Shown here: positions 13,095-25,959 of the stretch, piece after piece
Layout: every line of letters starts with the position of its first letter
Position numbering within the stretch: the stretch's first letter is position 1
DNA from: Diatrype stigma
Lineage: Eukaryota > Ascomycota > Sordariomycetes > Xylariales > Diatrypaceae
DNA: 64,000 nucleotides
Assembly: GCA_022225965.2 (NCBI GenBank)
Contig: JAKJXP020000002.1
Location: 62,001 to 126,000, forward strand
Reading direction: 5' to 3'
Position numbers and translations under genes: made by a program
The notes under the pieces: model-generated
Databases searched by the model: none
Told to the model about the DNA's origin: nothing
Seen by the model: the letters and a program-made list of their open reading frames with translations, nothing else

Positions 13095-14108
13095 CTTGGG
13101 TATTATGGGTATATGATTTTTGTTTCTGTGAAACCACGGTGTCTCGGATATGTAGAATGGATATGAAAAATACGACAGCGAAGACTTGTATAATCAGTGA
13201 CCTCCTTGTGTAGAATTTGTGTGTCGCAAAGTTGGATTGGCTTCAAGGTATTGGACAAGGTCCTGGAGCTCTCAAAGGTGGGTACCTAGGGATTAATTTT
13301 TTTTGACGTCGCCCGCCATTCGATAAGTTCTTAGCCCCTCCGATTAGCGATTAGCCCATGCACAGACCAGAAAGCCGCCAAGCGACCAAGCGGGATCCAA
13401 GAGCGACTAAGCTACTTACGGCTAAGTCCATGCCCAATCGAAGTCCAGACCAGTCGAAGAGGAAGTCTTTGATTTGCCACTCCAAGGCAGACGCCAGGCT
13501 CAGCCCGTTGCTTGATTCCCAGCTGGCAGTCAACAATTAGGTCAAGGTTCCAGGTTGCCAAGAACCTTGGAAGATTCCTAGGCTCGGGCTCTAAGTCCAG
13601 TCTAAGGTTGGCCCTTTTACACATGCAACTCAATGCAACCGTAGAAGGAACCTTGGAAGTCCTTTATTTTGCAGGTAGTGGCTGAGTTGCATGTCGACAT
13701 GTCTGCATGTATGCGATATATTGATTTATATGCAAATCCCTGAAGAATCTGGAGATCTTACGTAGGGGGCTGAGGAGAACACATGCCACTGTTTGAGGTT
13801 ATAGCGAAATTTAACTGCAATACTTGGATCGAAACTCATGTCATTCCTCATGATAGCGCACAAAGAGACTATCTAGCTAGTTATGTAGTCAAAGTCTGTG
13901 CTCGGATCCAGCCGAGTTGATGAGCTGTGTGCTGCTGCCTTTGCTGTTGTTGCTGTTCGTGTGCTGTGTGCGGACAGGTAGGTGTGTATGTACAGGATGT
14001 TCTTCCATGATACAACATCAACTCCATGGCCCCCAACTGGCGAGGCTGTCACCGCTATGTCCCATCCTTTTTATCTTCATGTTTCATCGAAGCATCCACC
14101 CAAGACTG
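13095..14108. other. Intergenic: MAM33 promoter
   Basis: About 1 kb. The left part is the promoter of MAM33 (minus strand). The rest has no recognisable gene. Repeated AACCTTGGAA/AGACCAGTC-like short words around 13430-13670 give weak internal similarity but no clear repeat. Confidence 0.5.
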
Positions 14109-14489
14109 CTAGAAGAAGCCGACGCGATTGGCCCGAGAATGCGAGATCGGATCGGGGTTCTCCCTGCATTTCCAGCACTGATACGTTGTCATGCTGGGCT
14201 TGCTGCCCACCCCCTTCCCGCAACTGCCGAAGACGCCGCTCTTCTTCGCCTTGGAGCAGCTTTCCTCTGATATCAGGACCGTCTCCTCTTGCTCGCAGAG
14301 GTAACAGGCTCGGAGATGGGTGACGTATTTGCACATGACTGGAAGCACATAGTGAGGAACAATTCTCTCATCTCGGCAGGATGGGACGAGAGGGATATGT
14401 CTTACTGAAAACGACGCGGATAGGAGATTCGACAGCTTGAGGGTTGGGTCTGTGAGAAGTGACTTGTCGGTTGGGGTAGAGATCGCCAT
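14109..14489 (-). CDS. Small Cys-rich hypothetical protein, possible zinc binder
   Basis: An ATG-initiated frame of 126 residues with paired cysteines: ACYLCEQEE, later SCSKAKKSG and FGSCGKG, then YQCWKCREN. Two CxxC knuckles with spacer cysteines suggest a small zinc-binding fold. No signal peptide. A possible intron donor (TTTTCA|GTAAGA on the coding strand near 14407) means the model may be incomplete or spliced differently. I do not recognise the family. It is the only gene-like signal between MAM33 and TMA16. Confidence 0.45.
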   Translation of the reverse strand: MAISTPTDKSLLTDPTLKLSNLLSASFSVRHIPLVPSCRDERIVPHYVLPVMCKYVTHLRACYLCEQEETVLISEESCSKAKKSGVFGSCGKGVGSKPSMTTYQCWKCRENPDPISHSRANRVGFF

Positions 14490-15688
14490 GCTGACTTTCC
14501 GGGGACGCTCACCCCGGAACTTATATCTGAATCCCCCCCATCCCCAATGAACGTCTCGCAGCCGAGTCTCGACTCGGTGAGGAGTCCTAGGGACGCTCCA
14601 CGTGCTACTTACAGCGAGGTCAGGACTGTCGTACGATTCGCCCGGCCAATCGGATCCTAATGGGAGCGAATGAAGATTATAGTCTCAGTACAAGGTCATG
14701 GATCAGAGCCATCTTCACTTAGTAGCCGTTGCGATGTCTATGTAGTTAGGAAAGACGCGAGCGCCCAGGGGCCACAGAACGACCACGGCCCGTCGATCTC
14801 TTGTGTCGGCTAGGTTAAAATCGCCCACGACAAGCCATGGTGCATCTAACCGGGGCCGGGGGCCTCAGGCAGAACCTCGAGAAGGAACAAAGCTGTGAAA
14901 TGTCGCACCCCAACCGAGAAACGGGACGGGGGCTGCTTGAATATAAATAAGGTTGCCGGGTCAGTGGAACGGCTCTATCGAATAACCCAAAGATCTGAAG
15001 TTCAGACAAACTTTAGATCTGTGACCCCTGTGCTCTCGGCTGGTCGCTGCCTCCGCCCCTATGACGGGAAACCGCACAGCAAACACGTCAACCGAGCTGG
15101 TGACGCTCCTAAGGCAGTGCGACGAACATGCATGGGAATTGGAGCTGGGTACAAACTCGGAACAGAGCAAGAGCACTCTACAAGGCATGTCTTTGCTTGC
15201 AGACCTACCGGGAAGTCTGTCGACCATCTACCAAATGTCAAACATGCCAAACATGCAGGAGTGCGGAGGTGAAGGCCGAACACACCACCGCTATGCTCTT
15301 CACCAACCAGCGCAAGCGGAAGACAACCAGCGCAGCGACTAGGGCAGGCCTCGGGTGGGTTGGGCCCTTGAACATGTAACGCCGAAGCATTTAAACGGAG
15401 ATACACCAGCCAGGAGGGTGAACATTTGGGGTCACTCGCAGTTGATAGGCACGCATTTTTCTGTAGGTAACCGGAAGTTCGCGAATCAATGATCAAGGAC
15501 GACAAAGTCCCTTGTCGTGTCTCAGAAGACTCCTTACGCCAGATGCGCCGCCCCGTCAGCTATAGATGAAGATAGCAGGATCAACCGATGCGATGCACAC
15601 ACAAAAAAAGTCCCACACAGTGTTCGGTGAAAAGCCGTGGCGATACCTTGAGCCCATTTGCCCGTCATGGCTGCGGCCGAACTCCCAT
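14490..15688. other. Intergenic, no supported gene
   Basis: About 1.2 kb. Several overlapping open frames on both strands between 14815 and 15505 reach 148 codons. None has a domain, consistent codon pattern or homologue I recognise, and they contradict each other in frame and strand. The right end should be 3' UTR of TMA16. Confidence 0.5.
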
Positions 15689-16491
15689 TCAGTGGTCCCC
15701 TCGTGGGGGGAAGCTGGAGGGCTGTACCGTCCCCTTGGAGGATATCCTGGCCCACTTCAAAGTCGTTAGGTAGGACCAAGACCCTTCCCATCGATTCAAT
15801 AGCTCGGTATTCTCCCCTACATCAAGAACGGGCACCACTGCAGGAGACATTAGGTCAGCCGAACTGGAGGGGGCAGGGGGTTCGCCTGTGGCTACTAACG
15901 GAAACCATTCTGCCATTCCTTCTGAAGGGTCTCAATTTTCACTTTGAGCAAGTCTTCCTTGACGCTTGCTGGCCGACCCTTCCGACGGGCCTTTTGGATC
16001 TCATTCAATTCCTCGTCATATTGGTGCACGAAGCTATAAGGCACTTTAGCATTTGCAGCACTTGGTAGCAATGGAGACTAAGGAAGAACCACTCACGTAT
16101 TGATGAGCTCATGGATCGTACCGGACTCGAGAGGCCGACCCTCGTTCTGCTTGATTGCTTCATGAAAGAAGCTTGCGCGTTCGACTATTATGCTGGTTAG
16201 CACCCAGGTATTTCTTGTTGCCGATCGTTTTGAGTACAGTAGAAAAGCAAGAGGAAGACGAAAAAGAAAGAAGAAAGAATAGGGGGCGGGGGCAAGTTGT
16301 TACATTGCACGTTACATACGGTAGGGCTGGTCATTCCTCCTCCTCGAAGCGGCGATCTTTTCCAGCCTCTCGTCCCTGCCTTGGGCTCGATGCAATCTCT
16401 TGGAATCTCTTGAATACTGATGCAGAGACTCGATAGGGCCCTTTTTCTTCGCGATAGCCTTCCGGGTCTTCTCAAAAGACGTCCTCGGCAT
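15689..16491 (-). CDS. Translation machinery-associated protein 16 (TMA16)
   Basis: Four exons: 16491-16320, 16184-16097, 16033-15900, 15837-15689 (543 nt, 180 residues). All junctions have GT/AG ends and keep frame. The last 3' splice site (CTGCAG at 15838) joins the helix KEWQNGF to LVPVLDV. The N terminus is very basic (MPRTSFEKTRKAIAKKKG). The middle has HEAIKQNEGRPLESGTIHEL. The C terminus has RWEGSWSYLTTLKWARISS, the Trp-rich block typical of TMA16. The family associates with 60S ribosome precursors in the nucleus and cytoplasm. Splitting over four small exons makes it easy to miss: no single open frame covers it. Confidence 0.88.
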
Positions 16492-18116
16492 GGTGATTGT
16501 GATGCGAGTGAAGTCTAACCTTGTGTTCGTGTCTCGGTATTACCCAGCTTGATAGTGCAACTATCATGTGGTGATATAGGATACAAGAAGTAAGATGCCC
16601 GCGGGTATCTTGGGAAGTATTTGGGCAGTATGGGCTGGTCTATCTTCTATCTCTGGTCTCTGTCTTGCAAGATCAAAATCGGAATTCAAGTCAGGATGAA
16701 TATTCTAGTGGGGCATTTTAATGGGGCATTTGAGGTTTGTCAAGTCTTGCTATTTCGGGTTAACCAGATTTACCTACAGTATGTATGTAGGTTGCGGGCG
16801 AAAGTTCATAGTAGCCTCAGGTACGGTTTGGGACAGTATATAATATATTATTCTAAACTGTGCTCGCTCTAATACGCTGGAGCTATATGTCAACTTAGCG
16901 CTTCATTTGCTATAGCACAGCAATTAAACCCTTCTGGAATGGAAGCCTTTTGGGGCTTCAGTATCAAATACTGTGCGCCGTTGTACCGTCGTGGCATACC
17001 TACTGTGGGGTAGTCTCGTTCTTGCTATTACTTCAGGTTACTTTTGGCCGCAACCTTCGTAGGCACATGTAATCAGGTATTATGTCGATACCGTCCAAAG
17101 CTTGCTGCCAAAAGTCTGCGCAGATTCCCTTCCTGTAGGCAATCTGGCGGTAGAGTGTCCGCAGACCTTTGGCCGCTACCTTTGTAACCTATGTACACAT
17201 GCACTTGCAATGGAAACCAGCAAGCCCACACTGCCCACCGGTTTGTCTTCAACAAGACACCTGCATTGATAACGTCGATACCTTCTTATCGGTACCTGCA
17301 TTATAGGTAGGCCTTGACATCACAAAGTACCAATTATTCCTTCACTCACCTTACCCATGTTCCGCACTGCCTGGCAACGCACGTTAGTCTACCTATGAAG
17401 AAAGTTTATTGTCATCGAATCGACTTACCGTCCGACTAATTGTACGGGAGAAGTACTAATTAAGTCAAGTCTTCCCTGTAGTAGTTAGTCCAGTTCCGGG
17501 CCGCTAGGCTGCCAGATTGTGGACCACCTGCAGCATGGGCCTAGATGAGTGGGTCGATCTCGACGCGGTCGCTCTTATCGATTGACTCTGGCAGCGCGTT
17601 GCTCCCTCTCAGAGCGTCGACCGTGCATACGACCGTCCCCGTCCCCGTCCCCATCCCCGTCATACCTTTATTTCAAAGGCAATGCACATGTTCTGAAGTC
17701 CACTTTGGCTTTTCCAATATTACTTGTTCACTCTCTGTCTCGGGATCCCATCATCATTGTCTTTTCGCCTATCGCCGTTGCCTGCAGCATCACTGTCGAA
17801 CCTCCAACGCTGTACGCTCGTTGTTGTTGTTGACACCGTCTGTTTACTTACTGTACTGTACCATCTACCATCTTGAACCAACCTCCTTGAACCGACTCCA
17901 GTGCTTGGGCACGATTGTTCAGCCACCTGACTTCCCGATTACGGTCTCATTCACTCACTTATATATTACCCTGCCCTATATCCATTGTGCGCTTGAGCGC
18001 TCCTCCTGTGGCATTGGTCGAACCGTATCACTCTTCCTGTATGGCATACTAGACACTATAACATCCTCTTCGTAGCGTGGGCTTCGTGGGGGAGTTCAAG
18101 GTGGTGTTGCGACAAG
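16492..18116. promoter_or_regulatory. Divergent spacer between TMA16 and EXO1
   Basis: About 1.6 kb carrying both promoters. Its right half (17530-18110) is pyrimidine-rich with CCGTCCC-type repeats near 17632-17662 and is probably EXO1 5' leader. Open frames there are low-complexity and lack homology. Nothing else recognised. Confidence 0.5.
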
Positions 18117-20573
18117 ATGGGTATCCAAGGTACGTCGATGAGTCTCCAGTCAAAACCACTACTGTTCATCGCTCATGTCTCCAAGGGTTGCTCCCACTTC
18201 TCAAATCCATACAACGCCCGACCGAGTTGAAGAAGTTTTCCGGCGAGACCTTCGGGGTTGACACGTATGGTTGGCTACACAAGGGTGCCATATCCTGTGC
18301 TGTCGAGCTTGCTCAAGGCAAGCCAACTCGCAAGTAAGTTGACCCATCCCAGATTTACAGGCCCAAGCGTGAATCCTTACCCATTTATCAGGTATGTCGA
18401 CTTTGCCATGCACCGGGTTCGAATGCTCAAGCACTTTGGCATCACCCCATACATGGTTTTTGATGGGGATTATCTACCAAGCAAGGCAGATACTGAGGCC
18501 TCCCGTGAGAGGCGTCGGGAGGAGAGCAAGAAAGCAGGCCTAGCGCTCCTCAAAGCTGGGAAGCCTGCCCAAGCATATGCTGAGCTCCAGAAAGCTATCG
18601 ACATTACGCCTGAGATGGCTCGCCATCTCATTGAGGAGCTTAAGAAAGCAGGGGTTCCATATGTCGTCGCCCCATACGAGGCAGACCCCCAGCTCGTATA
18701 CCTGGAGAGACAGGGCGTGATCAGCGGCATACTTTCAGAAGACTCGGATTTGCTGGTGTTCGGGGCCAAACGGCTCCTGACTAAGCTAGACCAGCACGGG
18801 GGCTGTATCGAAATCAACCGCAGAGATTTTTGTGCCTGCCGTGAGGTCTCCCTTACCGGTTGGACGGACACCGAGTTCCGTCAAATGGCTATTCTTAGCG
18901 GGTGCGACTATCTCGACAGCGTTCCCAATCTCGGCCTCAAGACAGCCTACAGGTTGATCAGAAAGCATAAGACACCAGAAAAGGCTATGCGTATGCTGCA
19001 ATTCGACGGCAAATATCGCTTTCCAGCTGATTACCCAACCCTATTCCGTCAAGCAGAGCTGACTTTTTTATACCAATGGGTGTTCTGTCCCAAAACAAAC
19101 AAGCTTGTTAACTTCACCGAGCCTGGTCCGGAGATCAATTTAGACGAGATGCCGTATATCGGACCATTTGTTGAGCATGAGCTTGCGAAAGCTATCGCCA
19201 CCGGAGATGTCAATCCGATCACCAAACAACAGATCGTCATAACGACTTTGCCCTCGCCTAGGAAGCGAACTGCCTCAGGTACTGTACGCAACACTACTCA
19301 ACCAAAGCCAGTGCTGAATCCACCCGGAAAGCCTATCGATTCGTACTTCAATGGCCATCGTCGAATCCCTCTTGGCGAGATGGAACCGAACTGCTTTTCA
19401 GTCGATCCTAACAGATTAGCGGCGGTAACTGACCGTGGAAATCGATCAATTGTGTTCCCACTTCCGCGACCTTATCTTGATGAGAGTGGTGACGCGTCTG
19501 CAACATCTCGCAGCTATATCAACCGGCCAACATCCCAATCCCGCACCCTGCGTCGGCGAACTGAACCCTTATCGAACCTATTAAGCAATGGAGGCTATTC
19601 TCTATCTTCAGCTTCACGGAGACAAACTGTAGGATCGGGTACCGGCGACCTAGGTGAGGCCAACAGGGGTGGCGGTGCCTCTAGCCGGGCGCTTAAAAAG
19701 GTTCGGTTATGCGACGACGCATCCGAGCCTAACTTGCAAAAGAGCAAATTCTTCCCGTCCAAGGCCAAAAGAACGTCGTTGCAGAACAGCAGTGAGGGCT
19801 ACTTAAAGTCTGATGACTCAGTAGAAGAAGCACTGAAGGAGCTCCCTGACGTGGACGGGTGGAACCTACAAGGAAGGGTGTCCCAAGGGATCACGGTGTT
19901 TACAGAGACAGACTCGCAAGCTTCGGTTGCGGACAAATCTAAGGATGATGAGCCTGAGTCCAACACCCAAACTGATGCTTCATGCGCCGCCGAGGCTCAT
20001 TCGGAGGCTGTATCCTCTACGGTGCAGCTTTCTCAGACAGCGCTTAAGCGCTTCTCGTATACGCCAAAGGTGTCGAATACTGCTACCACCCGAAGTCGTC
20101 AATCTCTCTCATCGGTTAACACCCCTTGCGAGTCAACCCCGGCTTCATCCGCAGGTTCTTCCTCCCAACGTTCACGCCGTTCACTACCTTCCTCACAAGC
20201 TTCTACGGCTAGAACAACCCCGGCGACACCGCTCATGACACCGCTGCAACGCCTGGGTGCCCAGGCCATCAATCGGACGAGGCTGGCCACCTCGCCGACT
20301 ATCGCCGGACGCCATGTTTCGAATCGCCCAAGCAAAGGCAGACCAAGTATTGACTCGATCCCACTTAATCCGTCATTTGTACCATTGCCTGCGGTCGACG
20401 TGGATGAGGTTGAGGCCCTTCACAAATCCTGCGGAAGTGAGGATCTGCTGCCTCATGATAGTGAAAATGAGGACTCAGACGGTGTGGACAACGGTTGTTC
20501 CGATAAACCAAGCACTGCTGAGACGGCGGACCTCTCGAGGTTCCTCTTTGGTGAATCTGTTGTGCGTGCCTAA
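18117..20573 (+). CDS. exo1: Exonuclease 1 (EXO1, XPG/Rad2 family)
   Basis: Three exons: 18117-18129 (13 nt), 18186-18333, 18392-20573 (2343 nt, 780 residues). The tiny first exon encodes MGIQ, and the joined start MGIQGLLPLLKS is the invariant Rad2-family N terminus, which fixes the start. Catalytic acids are visible: Asp in VDTYGWLHKG, Asp in YMVFDGDYLPSK, the EADPQL motif, two Asp in SEDSDLLVFG, and Asp in GCDYLDSVPNLGLKTA, which begins the helix-two-turn-helix. The C-terminal 400 residues are Ser/Thr-rich and disordered, as in other EXO1 proteins, where mismatch-repair partners and checkpoint kinases dock. It is a 5'-3' exonuclease and flap endonuclease of nuclear mismatch repair and double-strand-break resection. 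A longer upstream reading frame from 18258 is intron read-through. Confidence 0.96.
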
Positions 20574-22878
20574 GTTGCAAGAGAGTTGCAAAACATGCCG
20601 ATTACGAATGATTTTTTATATGCATAGCAATGGCGTTTTTGATATACCTAAGATGATAGGATGTTTGCAGGCAACTGAAAGGGAAGTGTCCACATTACAT
20701 GAGTATATTTCATGTCTCCAAAGGGAGTGTTGTGCGTACCAAAGAACCGAGAACACTTGGTAGGGGTAGTTGAAGGCGTTGCTTTTTGCTGGAGGCTTAG
20801 CAAACAAAACATAGCTTATGGAGCTTACTATTTGCAGTTAATTGCTCTGTATATATGTAGCATGCATCGTCTTCTTGTGGCGAAGCAAAACCATGGCCTC
20901 TCTGGATGATGACGATTCAGTGTTGCGAGTTGGCCATTAGGGAGGTTCTGCTACTAGCCATGCACCTGCTCTTTAGCAAGAAATTATCATGAAATAAAGA
21001 CTGAAAGTATCCAATATCGCTGTCGAAGTAACACATATATCAGGTGTTGTCCTTGAGTATCAACGTATTTGAAGCTGAATACTCCGTCTGGTGTTGCCTC
21101 ACTGCCTAACTCAACTACATACTACATACCTAGGTAGGTAGTGTATGTACGTAGCACTGGAGACTAGCTGCCTGACTGCTCTGCCTGACAGCCTGGCCCC
21201 GTCTGCTTAGGTGAGGTCCCAGATGCCTAGAAAGATGCTGGCTGTGCACAGCTGTCATCAGCTGTGGGAACACTCTAGCGTGCTGGTTACTTAGGTGTCA
21301 CGTACATGGATGCTGTGGATGCAGGGATGTCGGCGGTAATCATTAGTGACTGCCTACCTACTGGCCTGATGCCGTCATAACCCCATAGGGTGCCGTAACA
21401 GATTAAAGGCTGCAAAGTACCTACCACTCCGTACAATCAGCTGAAGTCTTCTGTTATGCTTCTTGATGTTTACCTTTCATTTGAACTAACTTGATCTATA
21501 TTTCTTATAATCCCATATGTGTGCTTATATACATATCTCTATCTTGAACTAGCAAATCTTAGGCAACTACGATGACTATTTCCAACCAACAAAGCCAGTA
21601 CTTGCTTATCTAGGCCACGTACCGTACATGCAATGCAAGTACGTAGGTACCTAGCATTAGGACGGATCGTTCCTGCTCAGTGCTGACATCTCATATCCCT
21701 TTTTGGCTTTGCAGAGCCAGCCCGATCAAATTCATAAATCAGGCATCTTGGAATTGGCAGCGACGACTGTCTGCCTACAGCCTACCTACCTAGGTACCTA
21801 ATAAAACCATCTCCCATTTGACCTCTCTGTCCTGTTTGAACTTCCGGCATTCCACGTGTCCTAGGCAACTTGACATACCCAACTACCTGACTACAACCCA
21901 CCTACCTAACTACCAAGCCTTATCGGGCCTGCCCAAGCCGTCGTTTCCCCCGAGTAGAACCAGCTCAAAGTTGAAGGATCAACCGTCTGCCTAGTAGTTA
22001 GCCCTTCTGTTTGTGGCCCCGGTCTCTGCCTACCCGCCCAGCCGCCGTGCCCGCTCTAGGTACCTGTCATCCATCATCCTTACGAACCAAGAAACAAGAT
22101 CTAATTGCCTACGTACCAATCTCCGTTCCAATTGCTGTCCCGACTAGTATCTTTACTCACATTAAATACTCCCGAGTCCAGTAGCCCTGCATAATCAAGA
22201 TAGACAAACAAGACTACAGATCCCCAACCAAAGTCATCCATCACGCGTGCCCCTCACAAGTCACAACCAAATCCATCTACCGCTCTGCTTTGACAACGAC
22301 CCCCATAAACGTATGACACTATGACAATCAACTAATAACTACCTACCTGACTATCACTACCTCCCTGCCACTGCTACTACCACTCACTACAGTGCTTGTA
22401 CATACATACGTGCGACACATATCACGCGCCTCTCGCCTCCCGCCTCCCACTTCCCACTTCCCAATTCTCACAGGTGCCAGGCAAGAGGCAAGGCTTTGGC
22501 CACCCATCCAAAACCCTCCATCTCCATCCCATCCCCCATCCGTCTACCCACCCTTTAGTCAGCCGCCCCCATCCCCGTTTGGTTGGCGCCTTACCTTGTA
22601 ATCGAGTCAGTCATCTGCAGCTCGTCATTCACGCGAGCTTTTCCCAGTGTTACCCCATCCCAACCGCCAAAATTCCTCCTACTACGCGGAAGAGAAAGGC
22701 CGCTGAGGCGAAGATATCGTCAACCAAGACGGATACACCCCCCAACAAGCGAGTTCTCGCCTCAGCAGCAACAGCAGCAGCAGCTGACACAGCCATCCCG
22801 TCGGCGTCTACCTCTACCACAAGTACGACAGCTGCCCCCAAATCCGCGGAAACCGCTCCTCCAACTCCTGTCACCGGC
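20574..22878. other. Intergenic: EXO1 3' region and RBR ligase leader
   Basis: About 2.3 kb. The stretch 21100-22400 is crowded with CTACCTA, TAGGTACC and TAGGTA words, a palindromic microsatellite family. The stretch 22400-22600 is strongly pyrimidine-rich, as in long fungal 5' leaders. Just upstream of the RBR start codon the frame stays open and codes for basic and Ala/Thr-rich sequence (see findings). Confidence 0.6.
21121..21800. repeat. Cluster of TAGGTACCTA-type palindromic microsatellites
   Basis: Words such as ACCTAGGTAGGTA (21128-21140), GTAGGTACCTAG (about 21642-21653) and CCTACCTACCTAGGTACCTA (21781-21800) recur. The same word appears in other spacers, for example near 43020, 51565 and 56451. 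They are short, dispersed and outside coding exons. Confidence 0.7.
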
Positions 22879-24681
22879 ATGGATTCCGACGAAGATTTCC
22901 TGTCTGTCATGTCTAGCGATGACGACGCGATGCAAGATACCGATAATGAAGATATCTCTGGTGCCGAAGGTTTGTTTGATTTCGTCCCTACTGCCTCTAT
23001 CTACATATGTTGGACACGCACTTGTACAATATCAATATTAAGATTTGAGTGCCACTATGAGAAGTGGCTAAAGTCTAAAGCTGGGTGGCATGCATGTGCT
23101 AACATATTCTGGCAACCTAGATTTCGATGACTTCGACGTCGATCCCGACGATGACCCCGACATACCAACTCAGGGCTCGGATAAGAAGAGAAGTGTCGCG
23201 TATGACATCAGCTTCAAAGTCTTCAGGCCACAAGACATCCAACAGCAACAAGACGAAATGATCGATGAGGTCAACATGATCCTAGAGATGAGGAAGGAAG
23301 ATGCTGCTATCTTATTACGACACTTCAGGTGGAACAAGGAACGTTTGATCGAAGATTACATGGACAACGCGCCGAAGGTACTAGAAGCCGCCGGTCTCGG
23401 ACTTAGCAATTCAGGCCCTCCTCGACTAGAGAACATACCAGGCTTCATGTGCGATATCTGCTGCGAGGATGAAGAGGGATTGCAGAGTTTCGCCATGAAA
23501 TGCGGACACCGGTACTGTGTGGATTGCTACCGACACTATCTCACTCAGAAGGTTCGAGAAGAAGGCGAAGCCGCCCGTATACAGTGCCCCTCGGATGGGT
23601 GCCATCGAATAATCGACTCCCGTTCCCTCAAACTGCTTCTTACGGCGGACCTCACCGATCGGTATTACGAACTACTGAACCGCACCTACGTCGAGGACAA
23701 GGATATCCTCAAATGGTGTCCCGCCCCAGATTGCGAGAACGCCGTCGAGTGTGCCGTCAAGAAGAAGGACCTGGACAAAGTCGTTCCCACGGTAGCCTGC
23801 AGTTGCGGTCATCGCTTCTGCTTTGGATGCATCCTTAACGACCACCAACCGGCACCTTGCGAACTTGTCAAGAGATGGCTCAAGAAGTGCGCAGACGACA
23901 GTGAAACGGCCAACTGGATCTCGGCCAACACCAAGGAGTGCCCCAAGTGCAACTCTACCATCGAGAAGAACGGCGGCTGCAATCATATGACGTGCAGAAA
24001 GTGCCGACATGAATTCTGCTGGATGTGCATGGGTTTGTGGTCGGAACATGGCACCAGCTGGTACAACTGTAACCGTTTTGAGGAGAAGAGTGGTTCGGAA
24101 GCACGAGATGCCCAGGCAAGGTCCCGGGTGTCATTGGAGCGCTACTTGCACTATTACAACCGATATGCGAACCACGAGCAGTCAGCTAAGCTCGATAAGG
24201 ACATATACCAAAAGACAGAGAAGAAGATGGTCCAGCTCCAGACTGCATCCGGTATGTCCTGGATCGAGGTCCAGTACCTTAATTCGGCTTCCCAGGCTCT
24301 GCAGACCTGCCGGCAGACACTCAAGTGGACGTATGCCTTCGCGTTCTACCTTGCCAGGAACAACCTGACCGAGATGTTCGAAGACAACCAAAAAGATCTC
24401 GAGATGGCGGTGGAGGCACTGTCAGAGATGTTCGAGAAGCCCATTTCGGAGTTGTCCGATCCTAAGCTCAAGGTCGAAATTATGGATAAGACGGCTTATT
24501 GCAACAGACGACGTGTTATCCTCCTTGACGACACGGCTAACAACCTGGCCAAGAGTAAGTTTAAAATTATCATCAAATAGGGGGTCCAGAAGCTAACATC
24601 CATCTTGCAGGAGAGTGGGATTTCAATGTAGATCTGAAAGCCACTGCTTCAACCACGAGCGGAGCCGCTGGGCGTCGATAG
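22879..24681 (+). CDS. Ariadne-type RBR E3 ubiquitin ligase
   Basis: Three exons: 22879-22969, 23121-24554, 24611-24681 (1596 nt, 531 residues). The acidic N terminus (MDSDEDFLSVMSSDDD) and UBA-like helices are typical of Ariadne proteins. RING1 begins CDICCEDEEG with CGHRYCVDC. The IBR zinc cluster includes CSCGHRFCFGC. RING2 contains CPKCNSTIEKNGGCNHMTC, where the Cys of GGCNHM is the catalytic cysteine that forms the thioester with ubiquitin. A helical Ariadne domain fills the C terminus (YYNRYANHEQSAKLD to CRQTLKWTYAFAFYL) and is autoinhibitory in relatives. The third exon replaces a read-through tail with REWDFNVDL, conserved in the family. Expected role: HECT-like ubiquitin transfer, activated by neddylated cullins in animals. 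Confidence 0.95.
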
Positions 24682-25959
24682 CTGAGGACGGACCATCGGT
24701 CTCTGGCTTCCTGGTTATTTGAGCATTAAGCAGACTGGTTCAGTGGGGACATGTTAATTTTCATATATCTACTAGGATCCGTGCTGATCCCACAATCGGG
24801 TATAATCGGAATATATGTGTATCCCGGTACGCCAGGCCTCGTGGCTTGGGGTTTTCGGATCATACCCACTGGAGAGGACGGTGTGGCGGGGTCGAGATCA
24901 TAAGGCCGCATGATGGGTTTGCCTGGGTCGATATTGCTCCTGCTCAGCCGGATTCATCAATCAGCAACGCAACTACATGCCTTTCCAAATCGCTTCGGTA
25001 GGCTTGTGGCATTTTCACCTAGGTGTTTCATCATCATATAGATTGCAACATCTCAAGCATCACAACGCCGCAGCATCCTGTCGGAGACGAGAATCATTGA
25101 CTACGCCGTTTGCGAGCATCATGGTTACATCTGGACTTCCTTGCCGGTATCGATGACCATATACGATGGTGGATCAGAAGCCGCAGGGGGGCATTGTCTG
25201 ATCCATGTGTTTACCCCTTTCTTCGGAAGACGACGGAGTCCAGCAGCATCAATTGTTCCGAGGCAGCGAGCATCATTGCAAGCACTGGTTATGATATATA
25301 TAGAGGACATTCATGGGATGGAGTTTGGGCATGCTCTTCGATTCTGCTCCTGTCAGATAGCCATATCTATTTGTTTTCCGTGCACATTCTCGACGTGACG
25401 TCTTTTCCCTTGGCATTGATATTTCTGTGCTGTATTGTATTGTCTGGGCTTCGCTGAACTATGTGATATATTCCGGCTTGAAAGTGTTAAGCAACCTTGA
25501 ACGTATGGCTATATACACGCCCGTCTGTATTTGTAGATATCTGCATATCTGCCACGGGGCCTGTCGATACGCATTATGTAATCACTTTTCGGTGCCCAGG
25601 TGACGACCTCCCTGCCAGCATGTGCCGCACAGTATATAAATCATCGGGATACGGTGCTGTCAATAGCCTGCAGCCTATCGCATCTGCGCATTACGTAGCC
25701 GCTGCCTTCGTAGTCTATTTGGAATTGCGCTATCGTTGTTAGCTGCACTGTGCATGCCGTCATTCTTTGGTTCCGCTTTCCGCTCAGCTCAACGCAACGC
25801 AACGCAAACTGCAGGTGTAAAGACTCAACGAGTTCCTGTTCATCTCACAATCTCACGTTGAACCGCCCATTCTTTTAGTGTTCAATAAACAACAATTGAT
25901 CAATTAGATCAGTTTCATACATACCCACCCACCTACCTACCTACTTACCTACCCACACC
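24682..25959. other. Intergenic, no supported gene
   Basis: About 1.3 kb between tandem plus-strand genes. The left part is 3' UTR of the RBR ligase, the right part the promoter of the peroxiredoxin gene. The leader ends in a CCTACCTAC microsatellite (25924-25955) abutting the start codon. Open frames at 25110-25457 and 25141-25398 have no recognisable content. Confidence 0.6.

Noticed and set aside
14815..15505. Overlapping frames on both strands up to 148 codons
   Set aside because: Mutually incompatible, no domain, no splice-supported extension.
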